Positions 34,007-42,368 of a DNA stretch of 64,000 bases are shown here, piece after piece. The stretch is from Sphingorhabdus sp. Alg239-R122 (GTDB lineage: Bacteria; Pseudomonadota; Alphaproteobacteria; Sphingomonadales; Sphingomonadaceae): assembly GCF_900537065.1 (NCBI RefSeq), contig NZ_UNRC01000001.1, positions 310,001-374,000 of the forward strand, written 5' to 3'. A program made the translations under genes and the position numbers. A model generated the notes under the pieces. That model was not told where the DNA came from. It made no database searches and saw nothing but the letters and a program-made list of their open reading frames with translations. How positions within the stretch are numbered: position 1 is the stretch's first letter; each line of letters opens with the position of its first letter.

Positions 34007-36345
34007 GGCAGTGTCAGGGTGACCACAGTTCCCTCTCCCTGCCGCGAGATAATGTCGAATATGCCGCCCTGCGCCTCCACAAGCTGTTTGGCCAGTGGCA
34101 GGCCCAGCCCGCTATTATGTTGCTTGTCCTCCACATCCCGTTCAGACGCAATTCCGCCCAGTATCGCGGCCACAGCCTGCATATCCATACCCGGTCCGTT
34201 GTCAGAAATGACAATCTGCGTCTGACTATCCTTGGGTGCAGCGTGGATTAATATACGCCCTTTTTCCTGTGTATATTCAAGTGCATTGTCCAATATATTG
34301 CCGATTGCCTGTGCAAGCCTTTTTTCATCACCGCGCAGCGTGGCAAGTTCGGGATCAAGCTGGATATCAAGGTCGATATGCTTGGCCTCGACCGTCTCTT
34401 CCCGGCTATTGGCAAGTTCCGCAAGAAACTCGGCAACTTCAATATCGGTCTGTACAAGCGGCATGGCGCCCGCCTCACTCTGGCTGAGATCAAGGACATT
34501 TTCTATCTGTCCGCTGAGCCGGTCGACCGAATCGAGTATGGCATCTACATATTCCTGCGCCTGCCCAGGCAGCGGCCCGGCTATGCCGCTCGACAGCATT
34601 TCCGCAAAGCCGCCAATGGAAGTGAGTGGCGTGCGGAATTCGTAACTCATATTCGCCAGGAATTTGCCCTTGATCGAATCCGCTTCAACCAGTGCATCGT
34701 TACGCTCCCGCAGCGCTTGTTCGATCTGCTGGCTGTCAGAGATATCGAGCATGGTCAGCATCGCATTGCCATCGGGCAAGGGGATGCCGGCAAATTCGAA
34801 ACAACGTCCATCGGAAAGGATAATCCGGCCATTGCGTTGGTTCCGGTCCAGTGTAGCGGCGCGGATAATGTCCCGCAGCGCCGCAATCTGCGCTGGACGC
34901 TGCAATCTGGGCGCCAGCATTTTCATCAATTCGTCGACGCGTGGATGTTCAGCCAAGCTGTCTTCTTCAATCGACCATATCCGCATGAAACGGCGGTTCC
35001 ACAGGTGCAATCGGCCATCGGGAGAAAACACCGCCAGCGCTTCGAACAGACTGTCAAACATGGCAGTGCGCACCCGCAGCAGGGTATCGCGCGCACTGGC
35101 CAGCTGTACCTGCTCGGTCCTGTCTTCAAATATCAGCAGCAATCCGCCATCGGGCGTTGGTTGCGCAATGGCACGCAAATGCGTTCCGTCAGGCAGAAGC
35201 CAATTATCTTCAATCGCTTCAGTGCTGGTGAACCAGGCACGTTTTTGTCCTTTCCATTCCGGAAAATCACGCACTTCGGGCACACAACCCGCTTCACGCA
35301 TCCGGTCAAGTATCCGGTCAAATTCAGGGGAGTTATTCACCCATTGCGGCCGCAACGAGAAAATGCGCTGAAATGGCTGGTTGCAAAATACTAACGCCTT
35401 TTCGCTGTCAAATTGCGCAACGCCCGCTGACATATTGTCCAGCATGTCACGCTGGGCACGGCGAAACTGACCAAATTCATTTTTCAGGCTTTCCAGCTCC
35501 TGCACATTGATCGCATATCCCGCGACACCCATTTCCCCGAGTGGCAAGTCGACAACGCGCATAACCTGCCGCTTGCCGTCAATCGTGGTGGCCACAGTGC
35601 GTTCCACCATACGTTCGTCCGACCGGGCCTTCGCGGCCACCGCTGCGGGCGTCAGGCCATCTACGGTTTCAACGAGCTCCATATTGTCAGCCACGACCTG
35701 CTTGGCATCCGCGCCATCCACCGCTTTCACATAAGCCGAATTGACCAATGTGATATTGCCGTCCGTGTCACGGTGCCACATTGGCATGGGCGCAGCTTCG
35801 ATCAAGGTCGAAAGCGACGAAAATGCCGTTTCGGCATGACTCAGGCGCGATTGCAGTGATTCGATATTTTCCTGACTTTCGGTATCATCGAAAATCCACA
35901 GAAGCGCCGCTCCCAAGGGCGCTATTTGCGGGTCGGCTTGATGCCCTTTGATACGCAAGCTTTTGCGCGAAGATTTGACGTTTATCTTGGTGGTAAAGGG
36001 CCGCGCGGTCTTCTGCGCAGCAGTAATATGGCCCTGCACTTCCTGCAGATCATCCTCACTCCAGCCTGTATCCCCGCGTGAAAGGTCAGAAAAATAGGGC
36101 GGCAAGCCATCCAGACCGAACCAGCGAGCCAATCGCTCCGGCCCCTCTATCCGTCCATCGGTCCGCACCAGCAGCGGCAAGGCGGGCGCTTCGTCGAGCA
36201 TTTTGCCCAGCCTGCGCGAATGGCGCAGTGTTGCCTGCGCGCGGCGGCGTACCGAAAGCCCGCTGCTAACTGCCCAGATGCCACCCACAACCCATGCAGC
36301 GAGCAGCAGGCCTAGGAAAAATACGGCGCTATCGGATAATGTCAC
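34003..36345 (-). CDS. divL: DivL-like PAS-domain tyrosine 'histidine kinase'
   Basis: 780 residues. One N-terminal membrane segment (7-29) is followed by a long PAS-rich region (~50-540) and then HisKA and HATPase domains. In the HisKA H-box the phosphoacceptor His is replaced by Tyr568 (NMSYEFRTPLTS), the hallmark of DivL. The ATPase domain keeps the N box (NILDNALEY), G1 (DNGPGM) and G2 (GLGLPLAK). In Caulobacter DivL acts through the hybrid kinase CckA to control CtrA and division asymmetry. Orthology rests on the Tyr, length, topology and the downstream tsaE; a non-DivL pseudokinase is the alternative. First gene of the operon running to addA. Confidence 0.8.
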   Translation of the reverse strand: MTLSDSAVFFLGLLLAAWVVGGIWAVSSGLSVRRRAQATLRHSRRLGKMLDEAPALPLLVRTDGRIEGPERLARWFGLDGLPPYFSDLSRGDTGWSEDDLQEVQGHITAAQKTARPFTTKINVKSSRKSLRIKGHQADPQIAPLGAALLWIFDDTESQENIESLQSRLSHAETAFSSLSTLIEAAPMPMWHRDTDGNITLVNSAYVKAVDGADAKQVVADNMELVETVDGLTPAAVAAKARSDERMVERTVATTIDGKRQVMRVVDLPLGEMGVAGYAINVQELESLKNEFGQFRRAQRDMLDNMSAGVAQFDSEKALVFCNQPFQRIFSLRPQWVNNSPEFDRILDRMREAGCVPEVRDFPEWKGQKRAWFTSTEAIEDNWLLPDGTHLRAIAQPTPDGGLLLIFEDRTEQVQLASARDTLLRVRTAMFDSLFEALAVFSPDGRLHLWNRRFMRIWSIEEDSLAEHPRVDELMKMLAPRLQRPAQIAALRDIIRAATLDRNQRNGRIILSDGRCFEFAGIPLPDGNAMLTMLDISDSQQIEQALRERNDALVEADSIKGKFLANMSYEFRTPLTSIGGFAEMLSSGIAGPLPGQAQEYVDAILDSVDRLSGQIENVLDLSQSEAGAMPLVQTDIEVAEFLAELANSREETVEAKHIDLDIQLDPELATLRGDEKRLAQAIGNILDNALEYTQEKGRILIHAAPKDSQTQIVISDNGPGMDMQAVAAILGGIASERDVEDKQHNSGLGLPLAKQLVEAQGGIFDIISRQGEGTVVTLTLP

Positions 36346-36419
36346 CTGTGCCCGTACCTTATCAGAAAATTAGAATTCATGCCTTCGCCTTACCTAGCGC
36401 GCATGGACCATACAGGCCA

Positions 36420-36461
36420 ATAAAAAATGGCTCGCCGAAATGTCCGGCGAGCCATTATTTT
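36420..36461 (-). terminator. Rho-independent terminator after ahcY
   Basis: AATGGCTCGCCG (36426-36437) pairs perfectly with CGGCGAGCCATT (36445-36456), a 12-bp stem with a seven-base loop. On the minus strand it is followed by TTTTTTATT, as expected for termination of the ahcY transcript 17 bases past its stop. It would separate ahcY from divL downstream on the same strand. Confidence 0.85.
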
Positions 36462-36477
36462 CATCAGCTGATATCGA

Positions 36478-37875
36478 TTAGTAGCGGTAGGCGTCCGTCT
36501 TGAACGGCCCTTCCACAGGAACATCGATATAATCGGCCTGTTCCTCGGACAGTTCGGTGAGTTGCACGCCCAGTTTGTCAAGGTGCAGACGCGCCACTTT
36601 CTCGTCCAGATGCTTGGGCAGGACATAGACCTGGTTTTCATACTGATCGCTGCGCAGCCACAGTTCGATCTGCGCCAGCACCTGGTTGGTGAAGCTGGCA
36701 GACATGACGAAGCTGGGGTGGCCCGTGGCATTACCCAGGTTAAGCAGGCGGCCCTGTGACAACAGGATCATACGGTTGCCATCCGGGAATTCGATCATGT
36801 CAACCTGTGGCTTGATCTCGGTCCATTTCAGGTTCGACAGCGCGCCGACCTGAATTTCATTATCAAAGTGGCCGATATTGCCGACAATCGCCATGTCTTT
36901 CATCGCACGCATATGGTCGATGGTGATAACGTCTTTGTTACCCGTTGTAGTGATGAAGATGTCAGCCGTCGGTGCGACGTCCTCCAGCTTTTGCACATCA
37001 AAACCGTCCATGGCGGCCTGAAGCGCGCAGATCGGATCGATTTCGGTGACAACAACGCGGGCACCAGCACCTTTCAAAGAGGCTGCGGAGCCTTTGCCGA
37101 CATCGCCATAACCACACACAACAGCCACTTTACCGGCCATCATCACGTCTGTACCGCGGCGGATGCCGTCGACCAGCGATTCCTTACAGCCATATTTATT
37201 GTCAAATTTCGACTTGGTGACACTGTCATTCACGTTGATCGCCGGAAAAGGCAACAGACCTTTTTTGGCCAGATCATAAAGGCGGTGCACACCTGTGGTG
37301 GTTTCTTCAGACACGCCCTTAATCGCTTCAACCGTCTTGGTCAGATAGCCGGGTGATTTTTCCAGGCGCTCTTTGAGCACCTTGGCGAAAGCTTCTTCTT
37401 CTTCATTGGTGGGAGTGAACAGTTCTTCACCCGCTTCAACGCGCGCGCCCCAAAGCGCATACATAGTCGCATCACCGCCATCGTCGAGGATCAGGTTACA
37501 TGTTTCGCCTGATTCTGCGCCCCAGTCGAAAATACGGTCCACATATTGCCAATATTCTTCCAGAGTTTCGCCTTTGATGGCGAAAACTGGAATGCCCTGA
37601 TCCGCAATCGCAGCTGCAGCATGATCCTGTGTCGAATAAATGTTGCATGATGCCCAACGCACTTCCGCGCCCAGCGCAATCAGCGTTTCAATCAGAACCG
37701 CTGTCTGGATCGTCATGTGCAGCGAACCAGTGATTTTCGAGCCTTTCAGCGGCTTTTCTTCACCATATTCTTCACGAATGGCCATCAGGCCCGGCATTTC
37801 GGTTTCGGCGATCGCAATTTCATTGCGGCCATATTCGGCAAGCGAAATATCTTTTACGATATAGTCATTGGACAC
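36478..37875 (-). CDS. ahcY: Adenosylhomocysteinase
   Basis: 465 residues with a GTG start and a strong ribosome site (TAAGGAG eight bases upstream). The NAD-binding motif is [18 protein letters not shown], and conserved blocks such as [21 protein letters not shown] and [13 protein letters not shown] are present. The C-terminus ends in KTDAYRY, as in bona fide SAH hydrolases. It splits S-adenosylhomocysteine to adenosine and homocysteine, relieving product inhibition of methyltransferases. A leader hairpin lies just upstream and a terminator downstream, so it is a single-gene unit. Confidence 0.98.
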   Translation of the reverse strand: MSNDYIVKDISLAEYGRNEIAIAETEMPGLMAIREEYGEEKPLKGSKITGSLHMTIQTAVLIETLIALGAEVRWASCNIYSTQDHAAAAIADQGIPVFAIKGETLEEYWQYVDRIFDWGAESGETCNLILDDGGDATMYALWGARVEAGEELFTPTNEEEEAFAKVLKERLEKSPGYLTKTVEAIKGVSEETTTGVHRLYDLAKKGLLPFPAINVNDSVTKSKFDNKYGCKESLVDGIRRGTDVMMAGKVAVVCGYGDVGKGSAASLKGAGARVVVTEIDPICALQAAMDGFDVQKLEDVAPTADIFITTTGNKDVITIDHMRAMKDMAIVGNIGHFDNEIQVGALSNLKWTEIKPQVDMIEFPDGNRMILLSQGRLLNLGNATGHPSFVMSASFTNQVLAQIELWLRSDQYENQVYVLPKHLDEKVARLHLDKLGVQLTELSEEQADYIDVPVEGPFKTDAYRY

Positions 37876-37903
37876 AGGGTAATCTCCTTAAAGCAGGTAC
37901 TGC

Positions 37904-37930
37904 GCATGGTGGGGCAATGCCTCGCCATGC
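37904..37930 (-). other. Leader hairpin upstream of ahcY
   Basis: GCATGG pairs with CCATGC, enclosing a second short stem GGC-ATT-GCC. It lies 29 bases upstream of the ahcY GTG, on the transcribed strand. There is no poly-U tract. It does not match my recollection of the SAH riboswitch consensus. It may be a regulatory leader structure or chance. Confidence 0.35.
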
Positions 37931-38131
37931 AATTGGCGCCCTCCATAACGGACAGAACCTGTGTAATCAAACGAAACTTGGATAAGATATAAAGAATTCT
38001 TTATATGATAAATTGCCGACAGTTTATAATCTGGAAACAGAAAATCCTGGTTGAAAATAACCTGCATCATCACAAGATAGGGCAGGCAATAATTTATCAC
38101 TCCCACAGCCTCTTACCGAAAGGATTTTTCC

Positions 38132-38608
38132 ATGATCTCCCAAGGCGACAAACTCCCCAGCGCAAACCTTGTCAAAGCAACAGAAAACGGCCCTGAGCAG
38201 GTTGCCACCGATGATTATTTCGCTGGCAGGAAGGTGGCACTTTTTTCCGTCCCAGGCGCTTTCACCCCAACTTGCTCTGCAAAACATTTGCCGGGCTTTG
38301 TTGAAAAAGCGGAAGAGCTCAAGGCCCAAGGAGTTGAAGAAATTGCCTGCACCGCCGTGAATGACGCCTTTGTGATGAACGCATGGAAAGATGCCGCCGG
38401 ATCGGAAGCTGTCACCATGCTAGCCGATGGCAATGCAGACTTTGTCAAGCAGCTCGGCCTGGAAATGGATGGCAGCGGTTTCGGCATGGGCACACGCGGC
38501 CAGCGTTTCTCCATGGTGGTGAACGATGGCATGGTGGAACAGCTCCACGTCGAAGCGCCCGGTGATTTCAAGGTCAGTTCAGCGGAATATATGCTCGAAA
38601 ACATGTAA
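38132..38608 (+). CDS. Peroxiredoxin (Prx5 type)
   Basis: 158 residues with the peroxidatic Cys48 in VPGAFTPTCSAKHLPGF and the Prx5-typical downstream blocks ACTAVNDAFVMNAW and GTRGQRFSMVVNDG. These enzymes reduce hydrogen peroxide and organic hydroperoxides using glutaredoxin or thioredoxin. AAAGGA sits about nine bases before the ATG. It is divergent from ahcY across 256 bases and ends in a bidirectional terminator. Confidence 0.92.
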   Translation: MISQGDKLPSANLVKATENGPEQVATDDYFAGRKVALFSVPGAFTPTCSAKHLPGFVEKAEELKAQGVEEIACTAVNDAFVMNAWKDAAGSEAVTMLADGNADFVKQLGLEMDGSGFGMGTRGQRFSMVVNDGMVEQLHVEAPGDFKVSSAEYMLENM

Positions 38609-38626
38609 CCATTCGGACAATACGAA

Positions 38627-38666
38627 CAAAAAGGCCTGCGAGACATTCATCTCACAGGCCTTTTTG
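38627..38666. terminator. Bidirectional terminator between peroxiredoxin and folE
   Basis: AAAAAGGCCTG pairs with CAGGCCTTTTT, with an inner GAGA/TCTC stem. A-tract and T-tract flank the stem on both sides, so it can terminate the peroxiredoxin transcript rightward and the folE transcript leftward. Confidence 0.85.
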
Positions 38667-38704
38667 TCGAAAATATTGACAGTCGCGGGTGTGCCGCCCT
38701 TTGC

Positions 38705-39319
38705 CTAATATCCCATAAGGCTGAGCACTTCTTCCCGGCTACGTGCATCATCCAGAAAACATCCGAGCAGACGCGAGGTCATCATTCTAACGCCCGGTGT
38801 CCTGACGCCTCTTGCTGTCATACAGCTATGACTCGCACATATGACTACGGCGACACCCTGGGGCTTTAGATGATCCCAAATACATTGCGCGACTTCTGCT
38901 GTAAGACGTTCCTGTACCTGTAAACGCCGCGCATAACCGTTTAATACCCGCGCCAGCTTCGATATGCCGACAACGCGTTCCGATGGCATATAGGCGATGG
39001 ACGCAGTGCCGATAATCGGTGCCATATGGTGCTCGCAATGCGACTGGAATGGGATATCCTTCAGCAGAACCAGCTCATCATAACCACCGACTTCTTCAAA
39101 TGTACGCTGCAAGTGCACCGCAGGGTCATCATCATAGCCCTGACAATATTCTTTCCAGGCCCGCGCAACCCGTTTTGGTGTATCAAGCAAACCTTCACGC
39201 CCTGGATCGTCACCTGACCATCTGATCAATGTCCGGATCGCGTCCTGAACATCATCAGGCACAGGAATTTTTGATTTCCTCCCCAGATTCTCGTCGCTAT
39301 CCATTTCATCTGGCTGCAT
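38705..39319 (-). CDS. folE: GTP cyclohydrolase I
   Basis: 204 residues with the zinc and active-site motifs FQSHCEHHMAPIIG, GISKLARVLNGYARRLQVQERLT and CASHSCMTARGVRTPG. It converts GTP to dihydroneopterin triphosphate, the first step of folate synthesis. The N-terminal ~20 residues are acidic and variable. It is a single-gene unit ending in the shared terminator. Confidence 0.96.
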   Translation of the reverse strand: MQPDEMDSDENLGRKSKIPVPDDVQDAIRTLIRWSGDDPGREGLLDTPKRVARAWKEYCQGYDDDPAVHLQRTFEEVGGYDELVLLKDIPFQSHCEHHMAPIIGTASIAYMPSERVVGISKLARVLNGYARRLQVQERLTAEVAQCIWDHLKPQGVAVVICASHSCMTARGVRTPGVRMMTSRLLGCFLDDARSREEVLSLMGY

Positions 39320-39470
39320 TGTCTGCCCCCTTGTTCAATATCCTGACAAGATAGGCAGGCTTGCCAAATGAAACAAGGCATCAATGGATGCTCACGTAGC
39401 AACAAAGCGCAATTTTCCTCTTATCGGTGCATCGCATCGATTGAAACTTGAGTTCATAAAAAGAGGAAAA

Positions 39471-39547
39471 TGGTGCGCCCGGAGCGATTCGAACGCCCGG
39501 CCCCCAGATTCGTAGTCTGGTGCTCTATCCAGCTGAGCTACGGGCGC
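39471..39547 (-). tRNA. tRNA-Arg(ACG)
   Basis: 77 bases with encoded CCA. The acceptor stem GCGCCCG pairs with CGGGCGC, the anticodon loop is CTACGAA (anticodon ACG), the T loop is GTTCGAATC, and the discriminator is A. A34 would be edited to inosine by TadA. Neither flank carries a gene over about 150 bases and nothing else is evident there. Confidence 0.95.
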
Positions 39548-39699
39548 GCACTTAATTTTCAAACGATTATCCGCAAAATCAGGATGGTCGTTTATGCAGC
39601 CACAGTGTTTGATAACCAAGCATTGTGTCTGCGTTGGGCGGAACTAGCGATTGTATGGACGCCTTGCAACCGATATTTTACCGGTTTTGCCATTTTTAC

Positions 39700-40110
39700 C
39701 TAAATCCACCTTTGCAGCGCCTGCACAAGTGGCCTGTCGGCGGGTGGCATCGGCAGCTTCTCCATCTCCTGCACCTCCGTCCAGATGATATCGGCAGCAT
39801 GCAGTGCTTTTATTTCCCCCGTCCATCGCCGGCATATATATAAGAGTAGCACAAGGTGCCCGTCCCCCAATGCATCGCTTGCAAAGCAGGTAGGGGTCAG
39901 ATCGGCTATATTGACTGTGACACCCAATTCCTCATCTAGTTCGCGTACCAACGCATCTTCCGGAGTTTCCCCTGCTTCTATCTTCCCACCCGGGAATTCC
40001 CAAAGTCCTGCCATTGAAGTTGTTTGCGGCCGTTTTTGCAGCAACACTTTGCCATCTACATCCACAAATGCCGCAGCCACCACGTGGAGCAATGTCGGAT
40101 TTTTTTGCAA
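39700..40110 (-). CDS. mutT: Nudix hydrolase, MutT-like (8-oxo-dGTP diphosphatase)
   Basis: 136 residues. A complete Nudix box GGKIEAGETPEDALVRELDEELGV (GX5EX7REUXEEXGU) follows the MutT-like opening VAAAFVDVDGKVLLQKRPQTTSMAGLWEFPGG. MutT removes 8-oxo-dGTP from the nucleotide pool, preventing A-to-C changes. The substrate is inferred from similarity; other Nudix substrates are possible. Divergent from the Flp pilin pair. Confidence 0.85.
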   Translation of the reverse strand: MQKNPTLLHVVAAAFVDVDGKVLLQKRPQTTSMAGLWEFPGGKIEAGETPEDALVRELDEELGVTVNIADLTPTCFASDALGDGHLVLLLYICRRWTGEIKALHAADIIWTEVQEMEKLPMPPADRPLVQALQRWI

Positions 40111-40190
40111 TTTATTTCACTCCATCAACTTTTCATTAAACTTTTTGCCAGAAAACGGGGTTGTTAGAAATGAGGGGCAAAGGAAAATCA

Positions 40191-40367
40191 ATGTTCAATA
40201 CATTCAGAAAGCTCAGCACCGATAAAAAAGGTGCCACTGCGATCGAATATGGGTTGATTGCGGCGCTGATAGCCATCGCAATGATTTCCGGCCTTATTGT
40301 ACTGGGTCAGGAAACGTCAAACACAATGAACGCTGTTTCAGAAGGGTTTGACAGAAACGACAACTGA
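40191..40367 (+). CDS. Flp family type IVb pilin (first of two)
   Basis: 58 residues. The basic leader ends in KKG, the prepilin peptidase (TadV/CpaA) cleavage site, followed by ATAIEYGLIAALIAIAMISG with the Flp-defining Glu-Tyr pair. The mature peptide would be about 44 residues, mostly hydrophobic. The ATG at 40191 has AAAGGA seven bases upstream; the longer frame from a TTG at 40161 is not needed. Flp pilins polymerise into adhesive Tad pili. No tad assembly genes are in the window. Confidence 0.9.
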   Translation: MFNTFRKLSTDKKGATAIEYGLIAALIAIAMISGLIVLGQETSNTMNAVSEGFDRNDN

Positions 40368-40490
40368 CTGGTGCGGATTTTCCTTTTTGGATTAAGAATT
40401 TGTAAGGAATTTCTAGCTAAACCGACGATAGTCAATCCGTTTAATATCGTTTTGACCGGGTAATATGAAGTGAAACCTAAGGAGACCAAA

Positions 40491-40676
40491 ATGTCATATG
40501 TAAAGAATCTTATCGCTGATAAAAAAGGCGCTACTGCAATTGAATACGGCCTGATTGCTGCTCTGATCGCAGTTGCTGCTATTACAGCAATGCAGGGCCT
40601 TGGCAACCAGCTGACCGACACATTCGGCACAACGGCTGCTGAAATGAAAGAAGGCACCGATAAAGCCAATAACTAA
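40491..40676 (+). CDS. Flp family type IVb pilin (second of two)
   Basis: 61 residues with the same leader and cleavage site (ADKKG then ATAIEYGLIAALIA) as the pilin 123 bases upstream; the N-terminal halves are almost identical while the C-terminal tails differ. A strong ribosome site AAGGAG precedes the ATG at 40491. The 123-base gap allows separate expression. A strong terminator follows. It is probably the major pilin, given the better ribosome site, but that is inference. Confidence 0.92.
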   Translation: MSYVKNLIADKKGATAIEYGLIAALIAVAAITAMQGLGNQLTDTFGTTAAEMKEGTDKANN

Positions 40677-40698
40677 TCGGTAATTGGTTAAAGACAAG

Positions 40699-40731
40699 AA
40701 AGGCGGCAGTGAAAACTGCCGCCTTTTTTAT
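40699..40731 (+). terminator. Rho-independent terminator after the Flp pilins
   Basis: AAAGGCGGCAGT pairs with ACTGCCGCCTTT around a GAAA tetraloop, followed by a T tract on the plus strand. It starts 22 bases past the second pilin stop. It could also act for the M48 gene on the other strand through its A tract, since that gene ends at 40764. Confidence 0.9.
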
Positions 40732-40763
40732 TTTATCCTATGTCCGCAGAAAGAATGCGGGCT

Positions 40764-42269
40764 TTAGTATGTCACGACTTTCACGCGCTGTCCTGCACGC
40801 AGTTGCGCATTACGTGACAACCCGTTCAACGCAAGGAAGCGCTCTGTCTGCAACTGAGTATAGGCCATACGCCGTGCAAAACCCGAAACGGTGTCGCCGG
40901 ATTTGACAGTGACAACATCCAGCTTGCGCGGTTTGATCTGCGCCGCTTCATTTGCGCTCAAGCGGCGCATGCTTGAATACATGCTATTAAACGTCTGCCC
41001 GCGACCCGCAGGCGTGATCGTCACAAAGTGCAGCGCCCTACTTTTTGAAAACTCATAGGCAAAGACAGCTACATCCACCTGTTGCTGGCCATTATTTACC
41101 CGAGCCGTGGAATAGGCCGCGGGTAAGCCATTGACCGTTGTTGACTGGATATTGCCATAGTTGAGTTGCGTCTTGTCACCGCCCACTTTTTTGAACGCGC
41201 TTTCCACATAGTTACGCAAATTGCCGTTATATGGCAGCAAGGTCAGCTGTCCTTGCCCACTCTGACCGGTAATGCCAACTGCCGTCGTGGTGTTTTGCAG
41301 ACCGAATCCAGTTGGCGCAGTGAAGGTAAAACGCATGTCCGGATGCAGGAATGTCGTGCCTTCGACAACGCCTTGTTGAGGGTCATCGCCGTAAAGAACA
41401 CCGTCAATCCTGTTCAAAAAGACTTCGCGGTTACGCACGCCGCTCGAATTCGCACCTGCTTTTTGCAGCGCGCGACTTACGCGTTTCGCCGGATCCGGGT
41501 GCGTACTGGCCCACGCGGGCACATTGCGTGCTTCGCGGCCCGAAACACGTGCATCAATCGAGCTTTGCGCGGCAAGGGAAGCCAGCATGCTGGATAGTGC
41601 CTTTGGATCATATCCTGCAGAATTGAGATACTGGATCCCCAGATCATCCGCTTCGGTTTCCTGATTGCGTGAATATTTGAGCGTTAACAGCTGGCTGCCG
41701 GTTCCAAAAAGCTGCTGCCCCAGACGCCCTGCAGCCGAATTGCCCAGCAAAACAGCAGAGGCTATCTGGCCAATCGCACCAAAGATGCTGTTGCGCTGCG
41801 CCCTTTTCTGGCGTTTTTGCGAGTGTCGGGCCGCGACATGGCCGACTTCATGACCCAGAACGCCAGCCAGCTCAGCTTCATCATTCATAAGTGCGAGAAG
41901 CTGGCGCGTTACATAAACATAACCACCCGGAATCGCGAAAGCATTGTTCACCGGTGAATTGAGCAGTGTAACTGTAAAATCGCTGCGCGCATTCCCCAGG
42001 CCGGACTGCACGGCAATATTCTTACCCACAGTTTCGACATAGGCTGCCTGCGGCGCATCAAAGCTACCACCATATTGCGAAACAAGCTGCGGATGATACT
42101 GGTCACCCAGTTTTTTTTCTTCCGCTGTAATGCTTTTAACTTGCTGCGGCGCATTTGATGACGCTGATTGCGACGAAGCTGATTGCGTTCCCCCGGTGCC
42201 TGAGCCCATGCAAGCCGCCAGCATGAGTGTAGATGTAGCCGTTGCCATTGTCACAAATTTGCGTGCCAT
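40764..42269 (-). CDS. M48 family metalloprotease lipoprotein with C-terminal LysM
   Basis: 501 residues. The N-terminus is a lipoprotein signal (LMLAAC lipobox). The protease domain has the zinc motif HEVGHVAARH and a downstream NQETEADDLG Glu ligand, as in BepA/YfgC-like periplasmic proteases. The C-terminal ~50 residues form a LysM domain (VKSGDTVSGFARRMAY to RAGQRVKVV) that would bind peptidoglycan. This suggests an outer-membrane-anchored quality-control protease held near the wall. AGGAAA lies before the ATG. Single-gene unit. Confidence 0.9.
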   Translation of the reverse strand: MARKFVTMATATSTLMLAACMGSGTGGTQSASSQSASSNAPQQVKSITAEEKKLGDQYHPQLVSQYGGSFDAPQAAYVETVGKNIAVQSGLGNARSDFTVTLLNSPVNNAFAIPGGYVYVTRQLLALMNDEAELAGVLGHEVGHVAARHSQKRQKRAQRNSIFGAIGQIASAVLLGNSAAGRLGQQLFGTGSQLLTLKYSRNQETEADDLGIQYLNSAGYDPKALSSMLASLAAQSSIDARVSGREARNVPAWASTHPDPAKRVSRALQKAGANSSGVRNREVFLNRIDGVLYGDDPQQGVVEGTTFLHPDMRFTFTAPTGFGLQNTTTAVGITGQSGQGQLTLLPYNGNLRNYVESAFKKVGGDKTQLNYGNIQSTTVNGLPAAYSTARVNNGQQQVDVAVFAYEFSKSRALHFVTITPAGRGQTFNSMYSSMRRLSANEAAQIKPRKLDVVTVKSGDTVSGFARRMAYTQLQTERFLALNGLSRNAQLRAGQRVKVVTY

Positions 42270-42368
42270 GATATTTCCTCCATTTATCCTCTCTTAATGA
42301 CAGGACCTTATCTGAAAACAAGCGCTGGCAAACCAAAAAGTTCCTTTTTTCCGTAAGATGGAAAAAGT

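Noticed and set aside
34378-35394. 338-residue open frame on the plus strand inside divL
   Set aside because: Antisense to well-supported PAS/HisKA coding sequence; no motif, no ribosome site.
37876-38131. SAH riboswitch before ahcY
   Set aside because: The conserved core sequences I recall for that class are not visible; only a generic hairpin is.
40392-40406. CtrA-box-like TTAA-N7-TAAG before the second Flp pilin
   Set aside because: The second half-site does not match TTAA, so the evidence is too weak.
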